DNA of 45,354 nt from Flavobacteriales bacterium UBA5933 (GCA_002430925.1 DJDD01000148.1:1-45354); one strand, 5' to 3'; counted from the stretch's first letter, positions 16,135 through 24,783 are shown. Program-made: numbers and translations. The notes: generated by a model from the letters alone, not told the origin.

Positions 16135-17195
16135 AATTAGCTATTCTAAAAAAGAAAGCTGTCGATTTATTATGTCAATTAATCGAAACACAATCTTTTT
16201 CTGGTGAAGAAGATAAAACTGCTGATATCATTTTCAATTTTTTAACTGATCATGGTGCTACAGCACATCGTCAAGACAACAATGTTTGGAGTATACATCC
16301 AAGATTTGACGAAAATAAAAAAACAATTTTACTAAATTCTCATCACGATACCGTTAAATTTGGTAAATCATGGACTTATGATGCTCTAAAAGCGACAATA
16401 GAAGGTGACAAATTAATTGGTCTTGGAAGTAATGATGCTGGAGCATCAGCCGTAAGTTTACTTGCTACTTATGTAAATTTTCTAAATGAAGATTTACCTT
16501 TTAATTTAATTGTTGCAATCACTGCAGAAGAAGAAAGTTCTGGAGAGTTAAATGTGGCTAGTATTCTTCCTAATCTTCCTAAAATAGATTTAGGAATTGT
16601 AGGGGAACCTACACAAATGGATATGGCTATTGCAGAAAGAGGATTAGTTGTAATGGATGTTACTGTCAAAGGAAAAACTGGTCATGCTGCTCGAAATGAA
16701 GGTATAAATGCCATTAGTGAAGCTGTTGAAGTTATCAATTGGTTTCATAACTATCAGTTCGAAAAAATTTCTGATATGTTAGGTCCAGTAAAAATGACTG
16801 TTACACAAATAAATGCTGGTAAACAACATAATGTTGTTCCTGATGAATGTAATTTAGTTGTTGATTGTCGAGTTAACGAGCTTTATTCTAATCAAGAAGT
16901 AGTAGATATTATAAAAGATAATTTACCAAAAGTTGATGTTAATGCTCGTTCATTAAGATTAAATTCTTCTCGTATATCAGAAGAACATCCTATCGTACAA
17001 AAAGGTATTGAATTAGGTTGCTCTACTTATGGTTCCCCTACTATGTCAGATCAAGCAATGATGAATTTTGACACCGTAAAAATGGGACCTGGAGACTCTG
17101 CTCGTTCCCATACACCTGATGAATATATATATTTATCAGAAATAGAACATGGTATTGAAAGATACATTAGTTTATTAAATGGATTTTCATTTTAA
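16128..17195 (+). CDS. argE: M20 family N-acyl-ornithine/citrulline deacetylase
   Basis: A 355-residue M20 metallopeptidase. The first metal motif SHHDTV lies at 71-76, the bridging aspartate is D103 in GSNDAGA, and the general-base/metal glutamates are E134-E135 in TAEEESSG. A dimerisation domain opens with GKTGHAARNEGINA, and the C-terminal metal-ligand region reads MGPGDSARSHTPDEYI. It removes the acyl group, from acyl-citrulline if an ArgF'-type transcarbamylase is used or from acyl-ornithine otherwise. Its start lies within the end of argB. Confidence 0.9.
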   Translation: MLELAILKKKAVDLLCQLIETQSFSGEEDKTADIIFNFLTDHGATAHRQDNNVWSIHPRFDENKKTILLNSHHDTVKFGKSWTYDALKATIEGDKLIGLGSNDAGASAVSLLATYVNFLNEDLPFNLIVAITAEEESSGELNVASILPNLPKIDLGIVGEPTQMDMAIAERGLVVMDVTVKGKTGHAARNEGINAISEAVEVINWFHNYQFEKISDMLGPVKMTVTQINAGKQHNVVPDECNLVVDCRVNELYSNQEVVDIIKDNLPKVDVNARSLRLNSSRISEEHPIVQKGIELGCSTYGSPTMSDQAMMNFDTVKMGPGDSARSHTPDEYIYLSEIEHGIERYISLLNGFSF

Positions 17196-17215
17196 TATTC
17201 AATTATAAAAAAAAC

Positions 17216-17250
17216 AAAAATCTCAGTAAAGAATTTTACTGAGATTTTTT
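17216..17250 (+). terminator. terminator after argB-argE
   Basis: AAAAATCTCAGTAAA pairs with TTTACTGAGATTTTT around a 4-nt loop, followed by a T-run on the plus strand. It begins 20 bases after the argE stop. Confidence 0.88.
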
Positions 17251-17270
17251 TATTAAAAATTTTCAATAAA

Positions 17271-17304
17271 AAAAAGAGGTTGAAAAATTCAACCTCTTTT
17301 TTAT
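17271..17304. terminator. terminator after tonB operon (bidirectional)
   Basis: AAAAAGAGGTTGAA (17271-17284) pairs perfectly with TTCAACCTCTTTTT (17288-17301). The A-run on the left becomes a T-run for the minus-strand tonB transcript, whose stop is at 17319. It could also back up the argE terminator. Confidence 0.88.
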
Positions 17305-17318
17305 TATTTTATCATTGA

Positions 17319-18269
17319 TTACTCAATAGCCATTTTTACAGGAATACTAAAGTTTAATTTAGCTGGTCTACCATCCTCTGTTTGTGCAGGTTTGATAGTT
17401 TTTCCTCTTTTTTGTTGTCTATCTGTAATACGTTGTAAAGCTTTTTTAGCTTCTGGACCCAATTTAGCATCACCCATTGGAGAAATACTAATAATACGTC
17501 CACTTGTATCAATTTGGAAACTTAATTTAGCAACCACTACACCTGACAATCCTTCACTAGCTGCGTCATTAGCAAAATCTTGTAACTCATCACCGATATC
17601 AGCACCTAATTTTTTAGATAAACATTCAGTTGCCTGTTGTTTACCTTTTGCAGCATCTTTTTCACAACCTGGATAAACAGCCATTACAGCAGCAGTACGT
17701 GCAGTAACCGTTGCAGGTGCTGCATCTCCTTTATCTTCAGTTTTTGGAGCTTGCGTTGTATTTTTAGGAGCTTCTTTATTTAAGTTAACTGGTCCTCCAC
17801 CTGTTTGACCAGTAGACTCTTTACCTTCTCTTTTTTCAAAAGATAAATCTTTACCTACCAATTCTTCCTTCGGAGGAATAGTTTCCTCTTTCTTAGGTTG
17901 TTCTTTAGGTTCTGGCATTACGAATTTCTCCTGTGCCGTTTCCTCTTGGTAATGATTTTCTTGTTGTTCAGGTTCTGGCTCTGGTTCTGGCTCTACCACT
18001 TCCTCCTCTTCTGGTGGTGGTTCTGGTAAAGATAAATCTTCAAGCTGAACATCAACAACAACGTCGTTATTCTTTTTGCTAGAAAACAAACCTGTTCCCG
18101 AAGCAAAAACGACGAAAGCTAATATTACAATTACTACAAATCCACGAATGAAAGCTTTCAATAACGTACTTTTCTCAGACATTCTCAAGTCATAAGCTCC
18201 GTACGCTTTATTTCTACCTTCAAATACAATTTCGTCTAAGGATTTTAGTTCTTTGTTATTTTCTGACAT
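17319..18269 (-). CDS. tonB: energy transducer TonB
   Basis: A 316-residue TonB. It has a cytosolic N-terminal segment with the Bacteroidota opening SLDEIVFEGRNKAYGAYDLR, one membrane segment (about 42-61), and a Pro/Glu-rich periplasmic spacer (EPEPEPEP around 90-100). The C-terminal beta domain contains VYPGCE and a second cysteine (ATECLSKKL), followed by VVAKLSFQIDTSGRI. It carries proton-motive energy from ExbB/ExbD to outer-membrane receptors. It is the last gene of exbB-exbD-exbD-tonB, 31 bases after the second exbD. Confidence 0.94.
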   Translation of the reverse strand: MSENNKELKSLDEIVFEGRNKAYGAYDLRMSEKSTLLKAFIRGFVVIVILAFVVFASGTGLFSSKKNNDVVVDVQLEDLSLPEPPPEEEEVVEPEPEPEPEQQENHYQEETAQEKFVMPEPKEQPKKEETIPPKEELVGKDLSFEKREGKESTGQTGGGPVNLNKEAPKNTTQAPKTEDKGDAAPATVTARTAAVMAVYPGCEKDAAKGKQQATECLSKKLGADIGDELQDFANDAASEGLSGVVVAKLSFQIDTSGRIISISPMGDAKLGPEAKKALQRITDRQQKRGKTIKPAQTEDGRPAKLNFSIPVKMAIE

Positions 18270-18300
18270 TTTATTCTTTTAAATTTAACAATTAAACTAA

Positions 18301-18840
18301 TTATTTACCTACTTTTTCCTCGTACGCTTTTTGTTCAAAAGGTACAATCTGAACGATACCGTATCGTGTAGATTTAGTAATTTCCATTTCATCTAATACA
18401 TTTACTAAATTATCATAACTTGCATCATCCATTGGTTTGATAATTACAGTAAATTTCTCTTTATCAGGAGCTCCAGCTGCTGCAGTCGTAATTATTTTAC
18501 GAATACCCTCAGCTGAGTAATCAGTCTCATTTAAGTTTCCAGCATTTAAATTCTTCGCCTCTTCTTGGTACCAAAATAATTTGTTGTCTTTAGCTACTAA
18601 AATCGTTATCGAATTTTTAATATTAACTTCAGTACTAACATCTTTTTTAGTTTTATCATCCAACTTTGGAGGCATATTCAAGTTCATTACGTTTGGTTTG
18701 ATCGAAGTCGCTGCAAACATAAAGAATGTAATTAATAAGAAACCTAAATCAACCAAAGGAGCCATGTCGACTTTCGTCGAATTCTTTTTGGAGCGGACTT
18801 TTTTCCCGCCACCGTCATCGTGACTTTCTATTTGTGCCAT
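18301..18840 (-). CDS. exbD: biopolymer transporter ExbD (second copy)
   Basis: A 179-residue ExbD/TolR-family protein. It has a basic cytosolic N-terminus (KKVRSKKNSTKVDMAPL), one membrane segment (DLGFLLITFFMFAATS) bearing the conserved proton-path aspartate, and a periplasmic domain. It is followed by tonB and preceded 18 bases upstream by another exbD. Two different ExbDs per operon is usual in Bacteroidota. Confidence 0.94.
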   Translation of the reverse strand: MAQIESHDDGGGKKVRSKKNSTKVDMAPLVDLGFLLITFFMFAATSIKPNVMNLNMPPKLDDKTKKDVSTEVNIKNSITILVAKDNKLFWYQEEAKNLNAGNLNETDYSAEGIRKIITTAAAGAPDKEKFTVIIKPMDDASYDNLVNVLDEMEITKSTRYGIVQIVPFEQKAYEEKVGK

Positions 18841-18858
18841 TTTGTAATTTCTTAATAA

Positions 18859-19449
18859 TTATTCTTGAGATGTAATTAACTGGAACTTATTCATATTCTT
18901 ATCTTGCAATTGAGCAATCAATGTTTTGAATTGTTTGTATTCAGATTTTTGATCACCTTTTATCGCTAAGAAAAGATTAGGGTTCGCTTCTTGAGCTTCA
19001 AATACCCAATCAATCAATTCTTGATTTTTGTTAGGTATTGTATCTAATGGAATACCAGGATTGTACTTTTTTTGATTATCCGGAGATTGATTCAAAAAGC
19101 TTCTCATATCCTTCATTGGAACTCCAAATTCTACAATGCTTTTGAAAGCATTCTTTTCAGCATCTGTAAATTTAACACCATATTTATCACCCATTCTCTC
19201 TAATGCAGGAACACGATCTTTTTCATCTAATGCGAATAAGAATTGTCCTTTATCATCGATTTTTATAATCATCATGTTTTCTTCTGCCATTTTTTGGTTA
19301 GAAACAGATGTTGGTGTTACAACTGGCACTACTTCAGGATCTCTAAAGTTAGATGTCAAGATAAAGAAAGATAACAAAAGCCAAGCCATGTCAGACATAG
19401 CTGTTAAGTCCATCGATGGACCTCTTCTTTTTGGTTTTACTCTTGCCAT
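18859..19449 (-). CDS. exbD: biopolymer transporter ExbD (first copy)
   Basis: A 196-residue ExbD-family protein opening MARVKPKRRGPSMDLTAM, with membrane segment SDMAWLLLSFFILTSNF carrying the conserved aspartate near its start. The periplasmic domain is longer than in the other ExbD and ends KNMNKFQLITSQE. It is separated from exbB by 86 bases that hold a small hairpin (ATCCTTA/TAAGGAT, 19496-19520) without a T-run. Confidence 0.94.
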   Translation of the reverse strand: MARVKPKRRGPSMDLTAMSDMAWLLLSFFILTSNFRDPEVVPVVTPTSVSNQKMAEENMMIIKIDDKGQFLFALDEKDRVPALERMGDKYGVKFTDAEKNAFKSIVEFGVPMKDMRSFLNQSPDNQKKYNPGIPLDTIPNKNQELIDWVFEAQEANPNLFLAIKGDQKSEYKQFKTLIAQLQDKNMNKFQLITSQE

Positions 19450-19535
19450 TTTCTCTGTATTATATTAATATTCTAAATTATTTGTTTTTGTAAGCATCCT
19501 TATACTATAATTCTAAGGATTTTATTCAGAAAATA

Positions 19536-20348
19536 TTAATTATGAGCAGAGAAAGATTGTTGAATACTCATTCCTACTTCGTCAATTTTGAAAGTTAAAT
19601 CATCAATTTTAGAAGTTAAGAAAGAATACATAATGATAGCGAATGCAGAAGCACCAATACCCATACCTGTATTAATTAAGGCCTCAGCAATACCTACTGA
19701 TAATGCAGCAGAATCAACAGATCCTCCACCTTCTCCTAATGCGAAGAAAGACTTAATCATACCTAATACTGTACCCATTAAGGCAATTAAAGTACCTACA
19801 GATGCAATAGTAGAAACAATTGTCATGTTTTTCTCTAATGTTGGCATCTCTAAAGTTGTAGCTTCTTCTAATGTTTTACCTAATTGAGCTAATTTTTGTT
19901 CTTTATTTAATAAAGTATCGTTTTCTAAAGCTTTGAAAGTTGTTAAACCTTCTTTTACAACATTTCCAATAGCTCCTTGTTGTTTGTCACATAATTCGAT
20001 TGCTTTGTTAATTTCATTTTTGTTTAATAAAGCACGAACATCGTTTACAAATTTCTCTGCTGATCCTGTTCCTTTAGCTTTGTTTAAAGCAATAATACGG
20101 TCGATAGAGAAAACTAACACCATAAAGAAGAAAGACATTAAGAATGGAATTATCACCCCTCCTTTATAAACAATTCCTAAGAAATTTAAAGGATGTCCTT
20201 TCGCTGAATCTCCTCCTTCAAAATTACTTGATTGACCAAATAAACCATAGAAAATACCCATTGCAAGTGCAATTAAAATGATCATAGTGATCACAGGGTT
20301 AAGACCTCCCTTTTTAGTTTTAGCTGGTACTGTTACATTCTTTTCCAT
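19536..20348 (-). CDS. exbB: ExbB/TolQ/MotA family proton channel
   Basis: A 270-residue MotA/TolQ/ExbB-family protein with three or four membrane segments: an N-terminal one at about 18-35, one near residues 58-82 (PFLMSFFFMVLVFSIDRII), and two in the C-terminal half (MTIVSTIASVGTLIALMGTVLGMI and LINTGMGIGASAFAIIMYSF). It forms the proton-driven motor with ExbD that powers TonB. It is first in the operon. A promoter box lies at 20583-20591, giving a leader of over 200 bases. Confidence 0.94.
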   Translation of the reverse strand: MEKNVTVPAKTKKGGLNPVITMIILIALAMGIFYGLFGQSSNFEGGDSAKGHPLNFLGIVYKGGVIIPFLMSFFFMVLVFSIDRIIALNKAKGTGSAEKFVNDVRALLNKNEINKAIELCDKQQGAIGNVVKEGLTTFKALENDTLLNKEQKLAQLGKTLEEATTLEMPTLEKNMTIVSTIASVGTLIALMGTVLGMIKSFFALGEGGGSVDSAALSVGIAEALINTGMGIGASAFAIIMYSFLTSKIDDLTFKIDEVGMSIQQSFSAHN

Positions 20349-20675
20349 TTACTAATTCTTTTAAATATTATGATTTTTATTAATGTGGGTGTAAATTAAG
20401 TGAAAAAATTTTAATTCTTCTAAATTTTTTATGTTGTTATAGCGTTAATTTTTTAGATTATTTAAAATCAGTCTACTTTTTTATGAATTTAACAATTAAA
20501 AAAAATCTACTTAAACACTAGAGTTGACAATAAAACAACATATTTTTATTAAAAACAGTCTCTTCACAAATATTTAACCTATGCAAATTTATTCAATATT
20601 TATACATATCCATATTTTTTTTTAAAAAATTAAATTATTATTTTGAATTTTGTACTTCATTTTATAACAAAATCT
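20349..20675. other. divergent promoter region between exbB and topB
   Basis: This 327-base stretch without a gene lies between the minus-strand exbB and plus-strand topB. It is very A/T-rich. The one feature I can support is a minus-strand TAAATTTGC box at 20583-20591. A TTG-initiated extension of topB from 20643 is possible in frame but unlikely. Confidence 0.55.
20583..20591 (-). promoter_or_regulatory. promoter -7 box for exbB operon
   Basis: The minus strand reads TAAATTTGC, matching TAnnTTTG. It is 235 bases before the exbB start, which would leave an unusually long leader. No iron-box-like palindrome is evident beside it. Confidence 0.4.
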
Positions 20676-22808
20676 ATGAAAGTTTGTATAGCCGAAAAAC
20701 CAAGTGTAGCTAAAGATATTGCAAAAGTAATTGGTGCAAATCAAAAATATGATGGGTACTACGAAGGGAATGGATTTCAGGTAACTTGGACTTTTGGTCA
20801 CTTATGTACATTAAAAGAACCCCAGGATTATACGCCTGAATGGAAAAATTGGGATTTGAATTATCTCCCAATGATTCCTAGTAGTTTCGGAATTAAATTA
20901 ATAGAAGACAAAGGTGTTACTAAACAATTTAAAATTATTGAAAAACTAGTTACTGGGTCTAATGTAGAAGAAATTATAAATTGTGGCGATGCAGGTCAAG
21001 AAGGTGAGTTAATACAACGTTGGGTACTTCTTAAAGCACGAACAAAAGCTCCTATGAAGCGTTTATGGATTTCTTCACTTACCGAAGAGGCTATAAAAGA
21101 AGGATTTGATAATTTAAAAGAAGGAGATAAATATTTTAATCTTTTTTCGGCTGGACAAGCTCGTGCTATCGGAGATTGGCTTTTAGGTATGAATGCTACA
21201 CGACTTTTTACCAAAAAATTTGCTCCTCCCAAAACTGTTTTATCTATAGGAAGGGTTCAAACTCCTACCCTAGCAATGATTGTACAACGCCAAAAAGAAA
21301 TAAATGCTTTTGTGGTTGATGAATATTGGGAATTAAAAACAATTTTTAAAGAAGTCGAATTCAATGCTACAATTCCTCGTTTAAAAACAGAAGAAAAAGC
21401 AAAACAAGGTCTTGATTTTATAAAAGATAGAGATTTTGAAATTATTGACTTTGAAGTAAAAGAAGGAAAAGAAAAAAATCCAAGATTATTTGATTTAACT
21501 GCCTTACAAGTGGAGGCTAATAAAAAACATGCGTACTCTGCTGAAAATACATTAAAGTTTGTGCAGAGTTTGTATGAGAAAAAATTTGTTACTTATCCAA
21601 GAGTAGATACAACTTATTTATCTGAGGATATACACCCTAAAGTCACTGGTATTTTAAATAAACTTTCGGCTTATCAAGAACTAACTCGTCCTTTATTAGC
21701 AGAACCAATTCCTATGTCGAAAACGGTTTTCGATAATACAAAAGTTACAGATCACCATGCTATAATTCCGACAGAAATATTCCCACAAGGTTTATCGAAC
21801 GAGGAAAAACGTGTATATGATTTAATTGCTCGTCGTTTTATTGCTGTATTTTATCCTGAATGTAAAGTTGCTAATACAACTGTTGAGGGTAAAGTGGAAA
21901 ATACAAACAAAGATGGAATTCTTTCTGCCATCAACTTTAAGGCTACAGGAAAACAAATCCTAGAAATGGGATGGAGAGAAGTGTACGCAAAAGATAAAAA
22001 AGATGATAAAAGTGAGGAAAAAATAATGCCTATTTTCGAAATTGGAGAAAAAGGTCCCCACGAACCATTTATTCATAAAGGAAAAACAACTCCTCCGAAA
22101 CATTACACAGAAGCCACTTTACTACGTGGGATGGAAACTGCAGGTAAACAAGTTGATAATGAAGAAATGCGAGAAATAATGAAAGAAAATGGTATTGGAC
22201 GTCCATCTACACGTGCTAATATCATAGAAACTTTATTTAGACGAAAATATATAGAAAAGAAAAAACGAAACATAATTGCTACTCAAACTGGTATCGATTT
22301 AATTGATACTATTCAAAATGAATTATTAAAATCACCTGAATTAACTGGTGTTTGGGAAAGAAAACTTCGTTTGATAGAAAAAGGAGAATACGAACTAGAA
22401 CAATTTAAACAAGAGTTGATTGAGATGGTTTGTAAATTAACACATGAAGTAAAAACAAGCTATTTCAGACCCATTTCTTCTCATAATCAACAACTAGAAG
22501 TAGAAAAACCTAAAAAAGAACGTAAACCAAAAGAGGAAATTAATATTGAAGACGCTACTTGCCCTAAATGTAAAAATCATAAATTAGTAAAAGGAAAAAC
22601 GGCTTATGGCTGTTCTAATTTTAAAGAATGTGGATTCAAGATTCCTTTTAGTTTTATGAATAAAAAATTTACGGATAAACAATTATTGGATTTACTAACA
22701 AAGCAAAAAACTGGAAAAATGACTGGTTTTATTGATTCAGAAACAACTACTAAAAAATCTGGAAAAGTTGTTCTCGATTTAAATTTTGATTTACAATTAG
22801 AAGAGTAA
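20676..22808 (+). CDS. topB: DNA topoisomerase III (type IA)
   Basis: A 710-residue type IA topoisomerase. The start is taken at ATG 20676 because MKVCIAEKPSVAKDIAKVIG is the canonical Toprim opening; an in-frame TTG at 20643 would add 11 residues without family support. The Toprim acidic motif is GDAGQEGEL (from about residue 104). SIGRVQTPTLAMI precedes the catalytic region, and the active-site tyrosine is Y307 in VTYPRVDTTYLSED. The C-terminus has a zinc ribbon (CPKCKNHKLVKGKTAYGCSN). It relaxes or decatenates single-stranded regions during replication and repair. Its stop codon directly abuts the structured element, copy A. Confidence 0.95.
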   Translation: MKVCIAEKPSVAKDIAKVIGANQKYDGYYEGNGFQVTWTFGHLCTLKEPQDYTPEWKNWDLNYLPMIPSSFGIKLIEDKGVTKQFKIIEKLVTGSNVEEIINCGDAGQEGELIQRWVLLKARTKAPMKRLWISSLTEEAIKEGFDNLKEGDKYFNLFSAGQARAIGDWLLGMNATRLFTKKFAPPKTVLSIGRVQTPTLAMIVQRQKEINAFVVDEYWELKTIFKEVEFNATIPRLKTEEKAKQGLDFIKDRDFEIIDFEVKEGKEKNPRLFDLTALQVEANKKHAYSAENTLKFVQSLYEKKFVTYPRVDTTYLSEDIHPKVTGILNKLSAYQELTRPLLAEPIPMSKTVFDNTKVTDHHAIIPTEIFPQGLSNEEKRVYDLIARRFIAVFYPECKVANTTVEGKVENTNKDGILSAINFKATGKQILEMGWREVYAKDKKDDKSEEKIMPIFEIGEKGPHEPFIHKGKTTPPKHYTEATLLRGMETAGKQVDNEEMREIMKENGIGRPSTRANIIETLFRRKYIEKKKRNIIATQTGIDLIDTIQNELLKSPELTGVWERKLRLIEKGEYELEQFKQELIEMVCKLTHEVKTSYFRPISSHNQQLEVEKPKKERKPKEEINIEDATCPKCKNHKLVKGKTAYGCSNFKECGFKIPFSFMNKKFTDKQLLDLLTKQKTGKMTGFIDSETTTKKSGKVVLDLNFDLQLEE

Positions 22809-23047
22809 TTTGGGCGATCGAGCGAGTTTTCCGCTGTATCTTTTACAACTTATTTAAGTTATAAATTATAAAACTGGAAAAAATAAGTTGTAAAAGGATG
22901 CCGCTACAACCTCTATCGCAAAATATCATAAAAAAGCAATAACGATAGTAATAGAAATCCTTTTATAAAAAAAATCTATACACTTAACTTTATTATTTTT
23001 TATAAAAGATTGTAATGAATAGCGTGCCCCGATAGGGATTGCCCAAA
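22809..23047 (+). repeat. structured intergenic element, copy A (full length)
   Basis: This 239-base element lies between the convergent topB and WYL-regulator genes. Its ends pair over 11 bp (22809-22819 with 23037-23047, one G-U). Inside are a perfect 15-bp hairpin (TTTTACAACTTATTT 22841-22855 with 22881-22895), a 13-bp hairpin (22960-22972 with 22996-23008), and small AGCG/CGCT and CCC/GGG hairpins. The blocks GCAATA...GAAATCC and GCGTGCCCCGATAGGGATTG are shared with the copies at 1.5, 34.3 and 40.2 kb. Together these imply a folded RNA. It may belong to the Rfam flavo-1 family, which I could not check. Confidence 0.75.
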
Positions 23048-23056
23048 ATAAAAAAA

Positions 23057-23971
23057 TTATGAATATTTATTCAAAATATCATTAAGTATAAATTTCATTT
23101 TATCTTTTAACTTTTGAGGTTTTACAACCGTAACAGAACGGCTCATTGCTAAAAGTTCACTTATAAAATCATCTGTTAAAAAAACTTCTAATGAGATTAA
23201 TATTTCATTATCAATTGTTTTTGTTATCTCTTGAGATTCATGCAAAGGTAAAGACTCTAAATACGCCGCTTGAGTTTTAGTAACAGACAGAACTACTTTT
23301 TCGGGTTTTCCTTGGGAAGGGACTATAATTCCGTATGAATATTTATACTTATCATTATAATCAAATTCTAGTTCAGTGTTAATTTTTTCTTTCATAATTA
23401 ACACATGATTCATTCTTTCTAAGCCAAAATTTTTAACAATTCCCTTATCTTCTGCGATCAAATACCACCTATTATTAAACTCTCTTATTGCCAAAGGCGA
23501 AACTTTTCTTATCGTTTCTACGTCTTCTCCGAACTTCAAATAATGAAATTCTATCTGTTTTTTACGTTGAATCGCTTGTACAATATCTGGTAAAAACTCG
23601 GCACGTTTTGACTTTCTTTTTTCTAGATAAACAATAGATTCTAAAGAATTTGTAAGTTTAAGTGCAGAAAAACTATTAATTTCCTCTAAGGTTTTTAGAA
23701 ACAAATCTGAACTGTAATCATCCTGAATAATGTAATAGCCTTTTTGACTTCTACTGTACACAATATCTATCCCTAGAATATTACGAATTTCTTTTAAATC
23801 CCTTTGTAATGTTCTTTTAGAAAAATTAAATTCTAATGTATCATCTTGCAGTTGTAAAACTTCAAATTCTCTTTCTAAAAATCTTTCCAATTCCTCGTAA
23901 GAACAATATTTCTGTTGAGAAAGTTTTCTTACGATATTAAAATAACGTGCTATATATCCTTGTTTTGACAT
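23057..23971 (-). CDS. WYL-domain transcriptional regulator (YafY family)
   Basis: A 304-residue regulator. The N-terminal helix-turn-helix region (about 1-70) contains FSKRTLQRDLKEIRNILGIDI. A WYL domain (about 135-205) contains KQIEFHYLKFGEDVETIRKVSPLAIREFNNRWYLIAED, and a C-terminal WCX-type extension follows. WYL proteins are ligand- or nucleic-acid-responsive regulators, often of DNA-damage or defence genes. No defence genes are next to it here, so the target is unknown. It is monocistronic, facing topB across element copy A. Confidence 0.92.
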   Translation of the reverse strand: MSKQGYIARYFNIVRKLSQQKYCSYEELERFLEREFEVLQLQDDTLEFNFSKRTLQRDLKEIRNILGIDIVYSRSQKGYYIIQDDYSSDLFLKTLEEINSFSALKLTNSLESIVYLEKRKSKRAEFLPDIVQAIQRKKQIEFHYLKFGEDVETIRKVSPLAIREFNNRWYLIAEDKGIVKNFGLERMNHVLIMKEKINTELEFDYNDKYKYSYGIIVPSQGKPEKVVLSVTKTQAAYLESLPLHESQEITKTIDNEILISLEVFLTDDFISELLAMSRSVTVVKPQKLKDKMKFILNDILNKYS

Positions 23972-24003
23972 TGTTACGTATATAAAAACCTGATGTAAAT
24001 ATA

Positions 24004-24041
24004 AACAAAAAGGGTAATATCTGTTTTAAGATATTACCCTT
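24004..24041 (-). terminator. terminator after the amidase-like gene
   Basis: AAGGGTAATATCT (24010-24022) pairs perfectly with AGATATTACCCTT (24029-24041) over 13 bp. On the minus strand it is followed by TTTGTTTAT. It lies 24 bases after the stop of the exported protein gene and before the start of the WYL regulator, isolating the two. Confidence 0.88.
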
Positions 24042-24065
24042 ACCATTATAAATAGTGATTTAAAT

Positions 24066-24716
24066 TTATTGTACACTTGCAGCTGGCTGTACAGTATCTT
24101 GAACAGCTGGAGCTGGAGCATCTACTTGCGCAACTTCAATAAAGTTTGAAATTTTATTGATAATTTCAGCATTTGAAGCTGGATCATTTTTAACTTTTAA
24201 GCTTAAAAATATAGATGGGGCAGCGTTATCTTGGATATATTTAGAATCCGTTTGATAAACTCCATCATTTTTAACTGCAGTTGAATTCATATTTTCAGCT
24301 AATTCACTTGCTACTTTAAATGTTTGTTCGAAAGCTACATTTTGTTTAGATACAACAGCAGCAACTTTATTTGTGTTATCATCAGAACTATCAAAATTTA
24401 AAGTCATAATTAATTCTGGTTTCAAACTATCAATAATTGATTTTTTTTCTTCTTCTTGCAATCCTTTTGTAAGATCTTTCCAAAGAAGAACATTTACGTT
24501 TTCTTTATTAAGAGTTTCTATTTTAGATTTTAATTCAGTTGCAATATTTGTTCCTTGAGAACCAATATTATCTACAATATCTAAAATTACAACTTTTGGT
24601 GCATCCATATTTACAGTATATGAAGCAGTATTTACAGGCACTTCATTTTTCGTTGTAAAAGAAAAAGAAAGCACTCCAATTGCTAATACTCCCAATGCTT
24701 GCTTTAATTTTTTCAT
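24066..24716 (-). CDS. exported protein resembling an inactive amidase_3 domain
   Basis: A 216-residue protein with a signal peptide (residues about 1-20). It is not confidently assigned. Its motif order follows the N-acetylmuramoyl-L-alanine amidase_3 fold: KVVILDIVDNIGSQG (family LDAGHGG), LKPELIMTLNFDSS (family D-SIHAN), KVASELAENMN, then APSIFLSLKVKNDPAS (family PAVLVELGFISNP). The zinc ligands and catalytic glutamate expected at these places are replaced. I therefore infer a peptidoglycan-binding or structural pseudo-enzyme in the periplasm. The C-terminus is Ala/Pro/Val-rich. Upstream lie three TCTTAATAAA repeats. It is monocistronic with its own terminator. Confidence 0.75.
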   Translation of the reverse strand: MKKLKQALGVLAIGVLSFSFTTKNEVPVNTASYTVNMDAPKVVILDIVDNIGSQGTNIATELKSKIETLNKENVNVLLWKDLTKGLQEEEKKSIIDSLKPELIMTLNFDSSDDNTNKVAAVVSKQNVAFEQTFKVASELAENMNSTAVKNDGVYQTDSKYIQDNAAPSIFLSLKVKNDPASNAEIINKISNFIEVAQVDAPAPAVQDTVQPAASVQ

Positions 24717-24783
24717 AATAATTGTGTTTTGTTTAATTAAATATTCTTTGTAATAGAAACTTTGCAGACACCGTTCCGAAAAT

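Noticed and set aside
19136..19468. A plus-strand open frame of 110 codons opposite exbD
   Set aside because: It mirrors a clear ExbD gene and has no recognisable features.
19496..19520. Hairpin ATCCTTA/TAAGGAT between exbB and exbD as a terminator
   Set aside because: It has no T-run on the transcribed (minus) strand; it may be a processing or stability hairpin at most.
20643..20675. N-terminal extension of topB from a TTG
   Set aside because: The 11 extra residues are not part of the Toprim domain; ATG 20676 gives the canonical start.
23057..23075. ARG-box-like sequence (ATGAATATTTATTCAA) at the end of the WYL regulator gene
   Set aside because: It lies at the 3' end of a gene between convergent units, where an operator makes no sense; A/T-rich DNA gives such matches by chance.
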